From: Streptomyces aurantiacus JA 4570
GTDB lineage: Bacteria; Actinomycetota; Actinomycetes; Streptomycetales; Streptomycetaceae
Assembly (NCBI RefSeq): GCF_000414115.1
Contig: NZ_AOPZ01000559.1
Span: 1 to 34,772, forward strand
Direction: 5' to 3'
DNA length: 34,772 bases
The notes beneath the pieces were generated by a model. That model did no database searches. It saw only the letters and a list, made by a program, of their open reading frames with translations, and was not told the origin of the DNA. Position numbers and translations under genes: made by a program. This document shows positions 23,416 through 31,345 of the stretch, piece after piece (position 1 is the first letter of the stretch; each line of letters starts with the position of its first letter).

Positions 23416-23701
23416 CCGTCACCGCAATGAACCACGGTGCGTGAGCCACGAGACGGGCGCACCCGTTGCCCCACCTCTCGAAAGTCCTGAGAAGCGTCTG
23501 CCACCATCGGGGTCAATTCGCTGACCAGGCAGATCCCGCAAGACGGGACAGCACATCCGGCGGACCGCTAGGAGTCAGTAGCGCTCACGAACTCCGCCCT
23601 CGAATCCGCAACAAAGTCAGCCATCATGACGCACTCCACACGATGGACTCACCAGGTCCCGGAAACAGGCCGAGCAGATCTACCGGATCCATGAATACAG
23701 G
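23416..23701. other. Non-coding or degraded boundary sequence
   Basis: With the two remnants before it this completes the 641-bp gap 23061-23701. It is less GC-rich than the core genes. A 19-codon minus-strand frame starting MMADFVADS lies at about 23572-23631 with GGAG before it, but nothing supports it as a gene. No tRNA, insertion sequence ends or attachment site are visible. Confidence 0.4.
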
Positions 23702-25033
23702 TCATAGGCCCTTCGCGGCAGGCTCCAGAATCGCCACACACTCCACATGCTGAGTCATAGGAAACAAATCAAACGCCCGAAGCATCCGCACCCGGTACCC
23801 GCCCTCCCTGAAGTACCCCAAGTCCCGGGCCAGAGCCGCCGGATCGCAGGCCACATACGCGATGCGGCGAGCGCCCAGGCCCGCCAGGTGTCGCACCGTC
23901 GACTTGCCCGCGCCCGCGCGCGGCGGGTCCAGGACGATGACGTCGACCTCGGTGATGCCGGTGCGCGGGAGGACCGACTCGACCTTGCCCTGTTCGATGC
24001 GGACGCGGTCGAAGGAGGCGAGGTTGTGGCGGGCGTCCTCGACGGCGCGCTTGCCGGACTCGATGCCGAGGACGGCCCCCTCGTCGCCCACGCGGTCGGC
24101 GATGGCACCCGCGAACAGGCCCACCCCGCAGTAGAGGTCGAGGGCGGTCTCGCCCTTGCGCGGCAGCAGGCCCTGCATGACCGCCGTCACCAGCGTGTCC
24201 GCGGCCTTCGGGTGCACCTGCCAGAAGCCGCCGTTGCCGACGCGGTACGTGCGGCCGTCCGCCCGTTCGCGGACGAAGGGGCGGCCGTGCACGCGGTGCA
24301 CACCGCCGTCCTTCTCCTCCACGCGGAGCACGGAGACCGGCTTGTCGAGTTCGACGAGGGGGAGGCGGGCGCCCGGCCGCGGGGTCAGGATGACCTGGCG
24401 GTCCTGCGACCCCGTCGCCGCGATCGCCTCCACCGACTCCATGCCCGACCAGTCGCGCTGCTCGATGCCCAGTTCGGTGACGCCCTCCGCCGCGATCATG
24501 CAGTGGTCGATCGGCTCGACCTCGTGCGAGCGGTGGCGGCGCAGGCCCGCCCGGCCCGTCTCCGCGTCCACCGCGTACTGCACGCGGGTCCGCCAGGACG
24601 GCACCTCACCGGCGGGCAGCTTGTCGCCCTCGGCCGGCATCACCGTGCCGTCCCAGCCGGCCTCCTCGGGCGTGAGCCCGGCCAGCCGCTTCAACTGCTC
24701 GGCGATCACCTCGCCCTTGAGGCGGCGCTGCGCCCCCGGCTTCGCGTGCTGCCAGTCGCAGCCGCCGCAGCGGCCCGGTCCGGCGTACGGACACGGGGCC
24801 TCGACGCGGTCCTTGGACGCGTCGAGGACCGTCACCGCGTCGGCACGCAGGAAACGGGAGTCCTCTTCGCCCTCGGTCACCCGCGCGACGACCTTCTCGC
24901 CCGGCAGCGCGTGCCGTACGAAGAGGACCTGGCCCTCCTCCGTGCGGGCGACGCAGTGGCCGCCGTGCGCGACGGGGCCCACCTCGACCTCGTACTCCTG
25001 ACCCACCAGCGAGTTCTTCGGTTCAGCCTGCAT
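23702..25033 (-). CDS. RNA m5U methyltransferase, TrmA/RlmD family
   Basis: This 443-residue class I SAM-dependent enzyme methylates C5 of a uridine in tRNA or 23S rRNA. An N-terminal TRAM domain (about 8-60) binds RNA. Cys81, Cys89, Cys92 and Cys178 form a 4Fe-4S site like that of E. coli RumA/RlmD. The SAM-binding motif is ALDLYCGVG (297-305), followed by LDPPRAG (369-374). Cys396 in VACDPA is the catalytic nucleophile and Glu431 (HVECV) the likely base. ATG 25033 fits the TRAM domain start; the only SD-like GGAG lies some 12 bases upstream. The gene stands alone on the minus strand, downstream of the permease gene on the same strand with a 206-bp gap. It is an ordinary core gene and marks the right edge of the accessory zone. 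The precise RNA target cannot be deduced. Confidence 0.92.
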   Translation of the reverse strand: MQAEPKNSLVGQEYEVEVGPVAHGGHCVARTEEGQVLFVRHALPGEKVVARVTEGEEDSRFLRADAVTVLDASKDRVEAPCPYAGPGRCGGCDWQHAKPGAQRRLKGEVIAEQLKRLAGLTPEEAGWDGTVMPAEGDKLPAGEVPSWRTRVQYAVDAETGRAGLRRHRSHEVEPIDHCMIAAEGVTELGIEQRDWSGMESVEAIAATGSQDRQVILTPRPGARLPLVELDKPVSVLRVEEKDGGVHRVHGRPFVRERADGRTYRVGNGGFWQVHPKAADTLVTAVMQGLLPRKGETALDLYCGVGLFAGAIADRVGDEGAVLGIESGKRAVEDARHNLASFDRVRIEQGKVESVLPRTGITEVDVIVLDPPRAGAGKSTVRHLAGLGARRIAYVACDPAALARDLGYFREGGYRVRMLRAFDLFPMTQHVECVAILEPAAKGL

Positions 25034-25239
25034 GGCGGGGTGACTCCACAACGTAAGGGGATGAAGGGGGGTGTACGGCGTGTACGGGGCGTACGAGACG
25101 GTAGGCCGCTCGGACAGCCGGACGCCAGCCGACCAGTCTACGTGCCGGATCCCCGTCCGCCCGCCAGGAGGACCGGACCCCCGTCCGCCCGCCAGGAGGA
25201 GGGGAGGGGGGACGGCAGGGAGGGGGGCGCGTACGCCCG
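25034..25239 (-). promoter_or_regulatory. Intergenic region with short direct repeats
   Basis: This region precedes the methyltransferase gene (minus strand). It holds three 9-bp units with core GTACG (25071-25097) and two identical 22-bp copies at 25151-25172 and 25179-25200. The 9-bp units lie 38-64 bp upstream of the start codon, where an operator could be. A TACGTT hexamer at about 25051-25056 (minus strand) could be a -10 element. Function is unproven. Confidence 0.4.
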
Positions 25240-27297
25240 CTACCCCTTCTTCCCCGACTTGCTCGGCTCCTTCGCCCGCTTCTCCACTGGCCCCCGCCGC
25301 ACCGACCCCGGCGCGTTCCACTCCTGGCGCCTGCGCGCCCGCTTCTTCGCGGCCTCGGAGGACTCGAGCTGGTAGGGGACGGACGTGACCATCACGCCCG
25401 GGGTGAACAACAGCCTCCCCTTCAAACGCAGCGCGCTCTGGTTGTGGAGCAGGTGCTCGTACCAGTGGCCCACCACGTACTCGGGGATGATCACGCTGAC
25501 CGCGTCGCGCGGGCTCTCCCGGCGCAGCGACTTGACGTACTCGATGACCGGGCGCGTGACCTCGCGGTAGGGCGAGTCGAGGACCTTCAGCGGCACGCTG
25601 ATGTTCCGCCGCTCCCACTCGTCGCGCAGCGCTTTGGTCTCGGCCGCGTCGACGTTGACGCTCAGCGCCTCCAGGGTGTCCGTGCGCATCAGCTTGGCGT
25701 ACGCGAGCGCCCGCAGCGTCGGCTTGTGGATCTTGGAGACGAGGACGATGGAGTGCACGCGGGAGGGCCGGACGCTGTCGTCGGACGGGCCTTCGGCCGC
25801 CGCGATCTCCTCGGACACCCGGTCGTAGTGGCGGCGGATCGCGCTCATCGTCGCGTAGAAGATGACCATGCCGAGCAGCGCCACCCACGCGCCGTGCGTG
25901 AACTTCGTGACGAGTACGACGATCAGGACCAGGCCGGTGAAGAAGGCGCCGAAGGTGTTGATCGCGCGGGAGCGGATCATGTGGCGCCGCTTGCCCGGGT
26001 CGCGCTCGGTGGCCAGGTGGCGGTTCCAGTGCCGGACCATGCCGATCTGGCTGAGCGTGAAGGAGACGAAGACGCCGACGATGTAGAGCTGGATCAGGCG
26101 GGTGGAGTCCGCGCCGTAGATCCACACGAGCAGCGCCGCGGCGCCCGCGAGGAGCACGATGCCGTTGGAGAACGCGAGGCGGTCGCCGCGCGTGTGCAGC
26201 TGGCGCGGCAGGTAGCGGTCCTGCGCGAGGATCGAGCCGAGCAGCGGGAAGCCGTTGTACGCCGTGTTGGCGGCGAGGAAGAGGACGAGCGCGGTGGCCG
26301 CGGCGAGGACGATGAACAGGAAGCTGCCGTCGCCGAAGACCGCCTCGGCGACCTGGGAGATCACCGGGTTCTGGACGTAGTCGCCGCCGAGGGCCGCGCC
26401 GTTGTCGAGGAGGTCCTTCGCGGGGTTCTCGGCCATGTGCACATTGGTCGCCATGGCGAGGCCGATGATGCCGCAGAACATGGTGACGGCGAGGCCGCCC
26501 ATCAGGGCCAGCGTGGTCGCGGCGTTCTTCGACTTCGGCTTGCGGAAGGCCGGGACGCCGTTGCTGATCGCCTCGACGCCGGTGAGCGCGGCACAGCCGG
26601 AGGAGAAGGCGCGAAGGAGCAGGAAGACCATGGCGAAGCCCGCCAGGCCCTCGTGCTCGGCCTTGATCTCGTAGTCCGCGGTCGGGGCCTTCATGGTGTC
26701 GTCGAGGACGAAGCCCCGGTAGGCGCCCCACGCGATCATGATGAACACGCCGGCCACGAAGACGTACGTCGGAATCGCGAAGAGCTTGCCGGACTCCTTC
26801 ACGCCGCGCAGGTTCATCAGCGTCAGGAGCACGATGACCGCGACCGCGCAGAGCACCTTGTGCTCGACGACGAACGGGACGGCGGAGCCCAGGTTCTCGA
26901 TGCCGGAGGAGATCGACACGGCCACGGTCAGGACGTAGTCGACGAGCAGCGCGCTCGCGACGGTCAGGCCGGCCTTGGGGCCGAGGTTGGTGTTGGCGAC
27001 CTCGTAGTCGCCGCCGCCGCTCGGGTACGCGTGCACGTTCTGGCGGTACGACGCCACGACGGTGAACATCAGCACCACGACCGCGACCGCGATCCAGGGG
27101 CTGAAGTGGTATGCCGACACGCCTGCGACGGACAGGACGAGCAGCACCTCGCCGGGGGCGTACGCGACGGAGGACAGCGGGTCGGACGCGAACACGGGGA
27201 GGGCGATGCGCTTCGGCAGGAGCGTTTCTCCGAGCCGGTCGCTGCGCAGTGCGCGCCCGATGAGGATCCGTTTGGGCACGTCGGTCAGTTTGGACAC
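25240..27297 (-). CDS. KimA-like APC permease (probable potassium uptake)
   Basis: This 685-residue integral membrane protein of the APC superfamily has about 12 transmembrane helices (residues ~30-510) and a ~170-residue cytoplasmic C-terminal domain. The patterns FASDPLSSVAYA, SYRQNVHAYPSGGGDYEVA and ALLVDYVLTVAVS resemble the KimA group of proton-coupled K+ importers more than ordinary amino-acid permeases. K+ transport is therefore the best guess but not proven. The GTG at 27297 is chosen because the conserved sequence begins there (SKLTDVPKRILIGRAL). A longer frame to 27411 would add 38 residues that run into the terminator hairpin. There is no Shine-Dalgarno before the GTG, while TACGAT lies just upstream, which suggests leaderless translation. 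TrkA and KdpDE genes nearby support a role in potassium homeostasis. The C-terminus ends in a Lys-rich basic tail. Confidence 0.85.
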   Translation of the reverse strand: MSKLTDVPKRILIGRALRSDRLGETLLPKRIALPVFASDPLSSVAYAPGEVLLVLSVAGVSAYHFSPWIAVAVVVLMFTVVASYRQNVHAYPSGGGDYEVANTNLGPKAGLTVASALLVDYVLTVAVSISSGIENLGSAVPFVVEHKVLCAVAVIVLLTLMNLRGVKESGKLFAIPTYVFVAGVFIMIAWGAYRGFVLDDTMKAPTADYEIKAEHEGLAGFAMVFLLLRAFSSGCAALTGVEAISNGVPAFRKPKSKNAATTLALMGGLAVTMFCGIIGLAMATNVHMAENPAKDLLDNGAALGGDYVQNPVISQVAEAVFGDGSFLFIVLAAATALVLFLAANTAYNGFPLLGSILAQDRYLPRQLHTRGDRLAFSNGIVLLAGAAALLVWIYGADSTRLIQLYIVGVFVSFTLSQIGMVRHWNRHLATERDPGKRRHMIRSRAINTFGAFFTGLVLIVVLVTKFTHGAWVALLGMVIFYATMSAIRRHYDRVSEEIAAAEGPSDDSVRPSRVHSIVLVSKIHKPTLRALAYAKLMRTDTLEALSVNVDAAETKALRDEWERRNISVPLKVLDSPYREVTRPVIEYVKSLRRESPRDAVSVIIPEYVVGHWYEHLLHNQSALRLKGRLLFTPGVMVTSVPYQLESSEAAKKRARRRQEWNAPGSVRRGPVEKRAKEPSKSGKKG

Positions 27298-27381
27298 GCA
27301 GAGGATCGTAAGCGTTCCGTCAGGGAGGCGCCCACCCACCACCCCCAGGTGCTGCGGAATACCGGCCATGGCCCGGCGACG

Positions 27382-27415
27382 GCGGGTGGCCCGGGCCGGG
27401 GCCCGGGCCACCCGC
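27382..27415 (-). terminator. Strong hairpin downstream of the MMPL gene
   Basis: A perfect 16-bp GC stem pairs 27382-27397 with 27400-27415, leaving only two bases formally unpaired at the tip. It lies about 75 bp past the MMPL stop and before the permease gene, both on the minus strand. No T-tract follows. Confidence 0.7.
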
Positions 27416-27470
27416 GAACTCGTCGGCCGCGCGTCTCGGCGGCCCGCGCGCAGGGGCTCTCGGCTGGCAC

Positions 27471-27514
27471 AGCGCCCCGCGCGCAGCGGCTCAGCGCCCC
27501 GCGCGCAGCGGCTC
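27471..27514. repeat. 22-bp tandem duplication across the MMPL stop codon
   Basis: Units 27471-27492 and 27493-27514 are identical. The second encodes the last residues and most of the stop of the MMPL protein (EPLRAGR), and the first repeats that sequence just after the stop. Confidence 0.9.
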
Positions 27515-29764
27515 CCCGGCCGGTGTCTCCCCGTCCGCCGTCGGCCCCGCGACCCCGCGAGCGATCCGCTCCTCGGCCCGCCGTACCGCCTTGGACGGCC
27601 ACCACGTCGCCCGGCCGAGCAGCAGCAGCGCCGCGGGCAGGATCATGACGCGGATCACGAAGGCGTCGAGCAGGACGGCCACCGCGAGCACGAAGCCCAT
27701 CTGCTTCATCTCCAGGATGTGCAGCATCACGAAGCTCGCGAAGACGGTGACCATGACGATCGCCGCGCTCGTGACGACCTTGGCGGACGCGGCGATCCCG
27801 TCGATCACGGCCTGCCGCGTGGGCACGCCGTTCAGCGCGGCCTCGCGGATCCGGCTGACGACGAACACCTGGTAGTCCATCGAGAGACCGAAGAGGATCA
27901 CGAAGAGGAAGAGCGGCACGCGCGAGGAGATGCCGTGCAGGGAGACGAAGGACAGCAGGTCCTCGGCCCACTCGCCCTGGAAGACGAGCACGAGCAGCCC
28001 GAGGGCGGAGGCAGCCGACAGGAGGTTGAGGCCGATGCCGAGCAGCCCGAGGACGACCGAGCGGAACGCGTACACGGTCATCGCGAACGTCATCAGGAGC
28101 AGCAGCCCGAGGACCAGCGGCAGCTTCTCGTTCTGGTGGTCCACGTAGTCCACGCCGCGCGGCACGTCACCGCTGACGCCCGTCTCGACGCCGTCGAGCT
28201 TGCCGACGGTCGCGGGCAGGTAGTCGTCGCGGATGTGGTCGAGGGCGTCGACGGCCTCGTCGGAGTACGTGGCGTGGCGGGAGCCCAGGTCCAGGGTGCT
28301 GACGCGGCCGTCGGCGGAGGTCTTGATCACGGGCCGGTCGTGGCGGGCGAGCAGCGGGTCGGCCGCGGCTTTGCGGTCGAGTTCGCGCAGCGCGCCCACG
28401 ACCTGGTCCCGCTGTCCGGGCTCGGAGCCGACCACGACCTGGTAGCGGATGCGCAGGTCGGGGAAGGCGTGGAGCAGCCGGTCGTAGCCCTGCATGGCGG
28501 GGATCTCACGGGAGAAGCTGTCCCGGGCCGGGTCCTTGAGCTTGATGGTCGCGGCGGGCAGCGCGAGGCCCAGCATGACGAGGACCGACACGCACAGGGT
28601 GGCCACGGGGTGCTTGCGGGCGGGCGCGAGCAGCGCGTTCCACACCCGGCCCGGCTTCTTCTCGACGTCGGCCTTCACGGTCCTGCCGCGGGCGCGGCGC
28701 TTCTCCGCCCGCCGCTCCGCGCGCTGCCCGAACTTGACGAGCATGGCGGGCAGCACGGTCACCGAGCTGATCACGGCGACGGCCACGACGAGGACGGTGC
28801 CGGTGGCCAGTGAGTCGAAGATGACGTCCCCGGCGAGGTAGAGCGCGGCGGTGGAGACGATCACGGCGAGGCCGGAGACCACGATCGCGCGGCCCGCCGT
28901 CGCGGCGGCGGCCTCCACCTGCGCCTCCACGGAGAGCCGGCCGCCCGCGCGGGCCCGCTCCTCCCGCTCGCGCTTGAGGTAGAAGAGCGTGTAGTCGACG
29001 CCGACCGCCATGCCGATGAGCAGGATCATGTTCATCCCGACGCCGGTGTCGGGCAGCAGGTGCGAGGCGAGCATCGCCAGGCCCATGGTCGCCATGATCG
29101 AGGTGACGGCGAGCAGCAGCGGTACGCCGACCATCAGCACCGAGCCGAACACCAGGGCCAGCGTGATCAGCGTGACCGGCAGCGTGATGGCCTCGGAGAA
29201 CGCGAGGTCCTTGCCGCGCTGGTCGTTGACGCCCTTGCTCACGGACGCGGCGCCGGTCTCCTCCACCACGACGTCCGGGTGGGCCTTCTTCACCTTCTCG
29301 GTCACCGCCTGGAGCGGGACGACGTTCTTCTTGCCCTCCTGCTCCGGGCCCTTGAGGGTGACCGGGACGCGGACGACCCTGCCGTCCTCGGAGCGGACGG
29401 GCGCCTCGACCTCGGCCACCTCGGGCAGCGCCTTCATGCGGCGGGTGACGTCCGCGACGGCCGCGTCGGCGGCGCGCCCGTCGAGGCGCCGCCCTGGTTC
29501 GGCGCTGATCAGGATCTGCTCCAGCGGCTTGATCTGCAGGTCGCCCTCGGCGGCCAGCGCCTCCGCGCGGCCGGCCTCGCCGACGCGGAAGTCCTCCGAC
29601 GTCGCCTGGTTCATCCCGGCCGTGATGCCGACGCCCAGGCACAGCACCACGAACACGAACCAGCCGACGATCGCCCGCCACGGGTGCAGCGCGCTCCACC
29701 GCGCCACCCGCACTGTCATCGACCGCCTCGTGCCGCGCCCCATGTCCGGCCCCCTCGCTGCCAT
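27491..29764 (-). CDS. MMPL/RND family membrane exporter
   Basis: This 757-residue MMPL-family transporter has the two-repeat RND layout: one N-terminal helix, a large extracytoplasmic loop (about 55-195), five helices, a second single helix, a second loop (about 400-540) and five more helices. Proton-relay signatures GMAVGVDYTLFYLKRERE and FGLSMDYQVFVVSRIRE lie in each half. Family members export lipids or hydrophobic drugs using the proton gradient. ATG 29764 has GGGAGG five bases upstream. It is divergent from a small winged-helix regulator gene, and the shared intergenic region contains repeated TGACAG motifs, so that regulator probably controls it. A hairpin terminates transcription. Its substrate is unknown, and the distance makes a link to the polyketide operon unlikely. 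Confidence 0.92.
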   Translation of the reverse strand: MAARGPDMGRGTRRSMTVRVARWSALHPWRAIVGWFVFVVLCLGVGITAGMNQATSEDFRVGEAGRAEALAAEGDLQIKPLEQILISAEPGRRLDGRAADAAVADVTRRMKALPEVAEVEAPVRSEDGRVVRVPVTLKGPEQEGKKNVVPLQAVTEKVKKAHPDVVVEETGAASVSKGVNDQRGKDLAFSEAITLPVTLITLALVFGSVLMVGVPLLLAVTSIMATMGLAMLASHLLPDTGVGMNMILLIGMAVGVDYTLFYLKREREERARAGGRLSVEAQVEAAAATAGRAIVVSGLAVIVSTAALYLAGDVIFDSLATGTVLVVAVAVISSVTVLPAMLVKFGQRAERRAEKRRARGRTVKADVEKKPGRVWNALLAPARKHPVATLCVSVLVMLGLALPAATIKLKDPARDSFSREIPAMQGYDRLLHAFPDLRIRYQVVVGSEPGQRDQVVGALRELDRKAAADPLLARHDRPVIKTSADGRVSTLDLGSRHATYSDEAVDALDHIRDDYLPATVGKLDGVETGVSGDVPRGVDYVDHQNEKLPLVLGLLLLMTFAMTVYAFRSVVLGLLGIGLNLLSAASALGLLVLVFQGEWAEDLLSFVSLHGISSRVPLFLFVILFGLSMDYQVFVVSRIREAALNGVPTRQAVIDGIAASAKVVTSAAIVMVTVFASFVMLHILEMKQMGFVLAVAVLLDAFVIRVMILPAALLLLGRATWWPSKAVRRAEERIARGVAGPTADGETPAGEPLRAGR

Positions 29765-29936
29765 AGCGACCTCCCACCTTCATGTGTAAGTTGAGACTGA
29801 CAGGTGAAGGTCGAAGACGTCAACTGTCAGGGAGCGAAGAGAGGAAGGGAGAGTCCGGTGGACGGAGGGTTTGACAGTGGTTCAAGCCATGCGTAAGCCT
29901 TGGCTGACAGGTTTCGGGACGGCGCGAAGGCGGGCC
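29765..29936. promoter_or_regulatory. Divergent promoter with four TGACAG-type sites
   Basis: This region lies between the MMPL gene (minus) and the regulator gene (plus). CTGACAG occurs at 29797-29803 and 29904-29910, its complement CTGTCAG at 29824-29830, and TTGACAG at 29871-29877. The first and third form an inverted pair with 20 bases between the arms. TTGACA at 29871-29876 could be the -35 of the plus-strand promoter, and TTGACG (minus, 29818-29823) that of the MMPL promoter. The motif spacing fits a small dimeric repressor. Confidence 0.5.
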
Positions 29937-30302
29937 ATGCAGGCCATGAACAGCGAGGAGCTGCTGGCCTTTCTGGCGGCCGTCGGACACGCGCAGCGCC
30001 TGAGGATCATCAAGGAGCTGGCCACCGGCACCTTGTACGTCAGCGAACTCGCCCGGCGCCTCGGCGTCTCCCGGCCCCTGCTCTACATGCATCTGGAACG
30101 CCTGGAGAAGGCCGGCCTGGTGATCGGCCGACTGGAGCTCTCCGACGACGGCAAGGCCCTCAAGTACTTCGAACTCGCGCCCTTTGACGTGCAGTTGAAC
30201 GTCGATACGATCCTCACGGCTGCCCGCCTCGACGGGGCGGACGCCCAGCGGGACGGGTCGGGCGAAGCCGGAAAGCACTCACCAAAGGGGACGCCCCAAT
30301 GA
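29937..30302 (+). CDS. Winged-helix transcriptional regulator (ArsR-like)
   Basis: This protein of about 121 residues has an N-terminal winged helix-turn-helix. Helix ELLAFLAAVGHAQRLRIIKEL precedes VSELARRLGVSRPLLYMHLE (recognition helix) and a wing EKAGLVIGRLEL. This is the ArsR/PadR-like dimeric repressor plan; no metal-binding cysteines are present, so a metal-sensing role is unlikely. The start is uncertain. ATG 29937 has GAAGG six bases upstream and leaves TTGACA at 29871 as a promoter; ATG 29889 or TTG 29871 would add 16 or 22 residues. It is divergent from the MMPL exporter and likely represses it. The stop overlaps the start of the next gene (ATGA), so both are translated together. 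The last 20 residues are polar and probably disordered. Confidence 0.8.
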   Translation: MQAMNSEELLAFLAAVGHAQRLRIIKELATGTLYVSELARRLGVSRPLLYMHLERLEKAGLVIGRLELSDDGKALKYFELAPFDVQLNVDTILTAARLDGADAQRDGSGEAGKHSPKGTPQ

Positions 30303-30538
30303 GCGACGCGATCATCCCGATCGCTTTCTTCCTGATCCTTGCCGGCGCAATCGTGGCGGTGGCCAGATTCCAGACGCAGCGCAGCCGTGAGCGCGACCGC
30401 GAGTACGCGGAGGCGATGGAGGGTTACCGCAAGGCACTGGACTCGGCCACGGTCCAGCAGGAAGCCATCCGCACCCAGCTCACCGAGCTGAATGTCCGGG
30501 TCCAGTCGATGGAGAGCATGCTCCGTGCCGTGGAGTGA
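30299..30538 (+). CDS. Small single-pass membrane protein with coiled coil
   Basis: This 79-residue protein has one N-terminal transmembrane helix (about 5-23, IIPIAFFLILAGAIVAVA). A charged, probably coiled-coil cytoplasmic tail follows (about 25-79, rich in Arg, Glu and Gln). It overlaps the regulator stop codon by four bases (ATGA), so it is translationally coupled to it. No enzymatic motif is visible. The arrangement suggests a membrane partner or sensor input for the regulator or the MMPL exporter, but this is inference only. Confidence 0.75.
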   Translation: MSDAIIPIAFFLILAGAIVAVARFQTQRSRERDREYAEAMEGYRKALDSATVQQEAIRTQLTELNVRVQSMESMLRAVE

Positions 30539-30621
30539 ACGCGCACGCGACCTCTGACCATGGCGGCCAAGCCGTTAACGTGGACTCGAGCAATGACGGG
30601 CAGCAGCCGAGGGCGAGAGTC

Positions 30622-30672
30622 ATGAGTAGGGCATTTACGCAGGTCACGAGGTTCATGAGGAGCGCGGGGTAA
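30622..30672 (+). CDS. Possible 16-aa upstream ORF before trkA
   Basis: ATG 30622 opens a 16-codon frame ending at TAA 30670-30672, four bases before the trkA GTG start. A GGGCGAGAG stretch precedes it. The position would allow coupling to trkA, but nothing in the peptide (MSRAFTQVTR...) supports a function. Confidence 0.2.
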   Translation: MSRAFTQVTRFMRSAG

Positions 30673-30676
30673 CGAC

Positions 30677-31345
30677 GTGCACATCGTCATCATGGGCTGC
30701 GGGAGAGTCGGTTCCGCTCTCGCGCAGACCCTGGAACAACAGGGGCACACGGTCGCCGTCGTCGACCAGGACCCCACCGCATTCCGCCGTCTGGGCTCCG
30801 GGTTCGGCGGCCGCCGTGTGACCGGCGTCGGCTTCGATCAGGACACCCTGCGCGAGGCCGGCATCGAGGACGCGGGCGCCTTCGCCGCCGTCTCCAGCGG
30901 CGACAACTCGAACATCATCGCCGCCCGCGTGGCCCGCGAGATGTTCGGCATCGAGAACGTCGCGGCCCGTATCTACGACCCGCGCCGCGCCGAGGTCTAC
31001 CAGCGCCTGGGCATCCCCACGGTCGCCACGGTCCGCTGGACCGCCGACCAGATGCTGCGCCGGCTGCTCCCCTCCGGGGCCGAGCCGCTGTGGCGCGACC
31101 CCACCGGCGGTGTGCAGCTCGCCGAGGTGCACGCGTCGGACTCCTGGATCGGCCAGAAGATCAGCCGTCTGCAGGACGAGACCGGCGTACGTGTCGCGTT
31201 CCTCACCCGGCTCGGCGAGGCGGTCCTGCCGACGTCGCAGACGGTGCTCCAGGAAGGCGATCTGGTGCATGTGATGATGCGCACCGACGAGGTGGAGAAG
31301 GTCGAGGCGGCCTTCGCCGAGGGCCCCGAGGAGGGCGGTCACTGA
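30677..31345 (+). CDS. trkA: TrkA/RCK potassium-channel regulatory protein 1
   Basis: This 222-residue soluble regulator has an RCK_N Rossmann domain (about 1-120). It begins MHIVIMGCGRVGSALA, with the GxGxxG nucleotide-binding loop and an acidic strand end at VVDQD. An RCK_C domain (about 135-215) follows. TrkA/KtrA proteins bind NAD(H) or ATP and gate Trk/Ktr potassium transporters at the membrane. The start is GTG 30677 with GGGG about seven bases upstream. The stop overlaps the ATG of a second TrkA gene by one base (TGATG), so the pair is translationally coupled, as in the CeoBC-like actinobacterial pairs. No TrkH-type channel subunit is in the window; the KimA-like permease nearby is a possible partner. 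Confidence 0.92.
   Translation: MHIVIMGCGRVGSALAQTLEQQGHTVAVVDQDPTAFRRLGSGFGGRRVTGVGFDQDTLREAGIEDAGAFAAVSSGDNSNIIAARVAREMFGIENVAARIYDPRRAEVYQRLGIPTVATVRWTADQMLRRLLPSGAEPLWRDPTGGVQLAEVHASDSWIGQKISRLQDETGVRVAFLTRLGEAVLPTSQTVLQEGDLVHVMMRTDEVEKVEAAFAEGPEEGGH

Noticed and set aside
23416..23701. tRNA gene or phage attachment site flanking the restriction gene
   Set aside because: No cloverleaf, TTC-loop consensus or flanking direct repeat could be found.
25240..27411. Permease start at ATG 27411
   Set aside because: The extra 38 residues are encoded partly by the terminator hairpin of the upstream gene and are not membrane-protein-like.
27298..27490. c-di-AMP (ydaO-type) riboswitch before the KimA-like gene
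   Set aside because: The leader is absent or very short, and the only structure upstream is a simple terminator hairpin.
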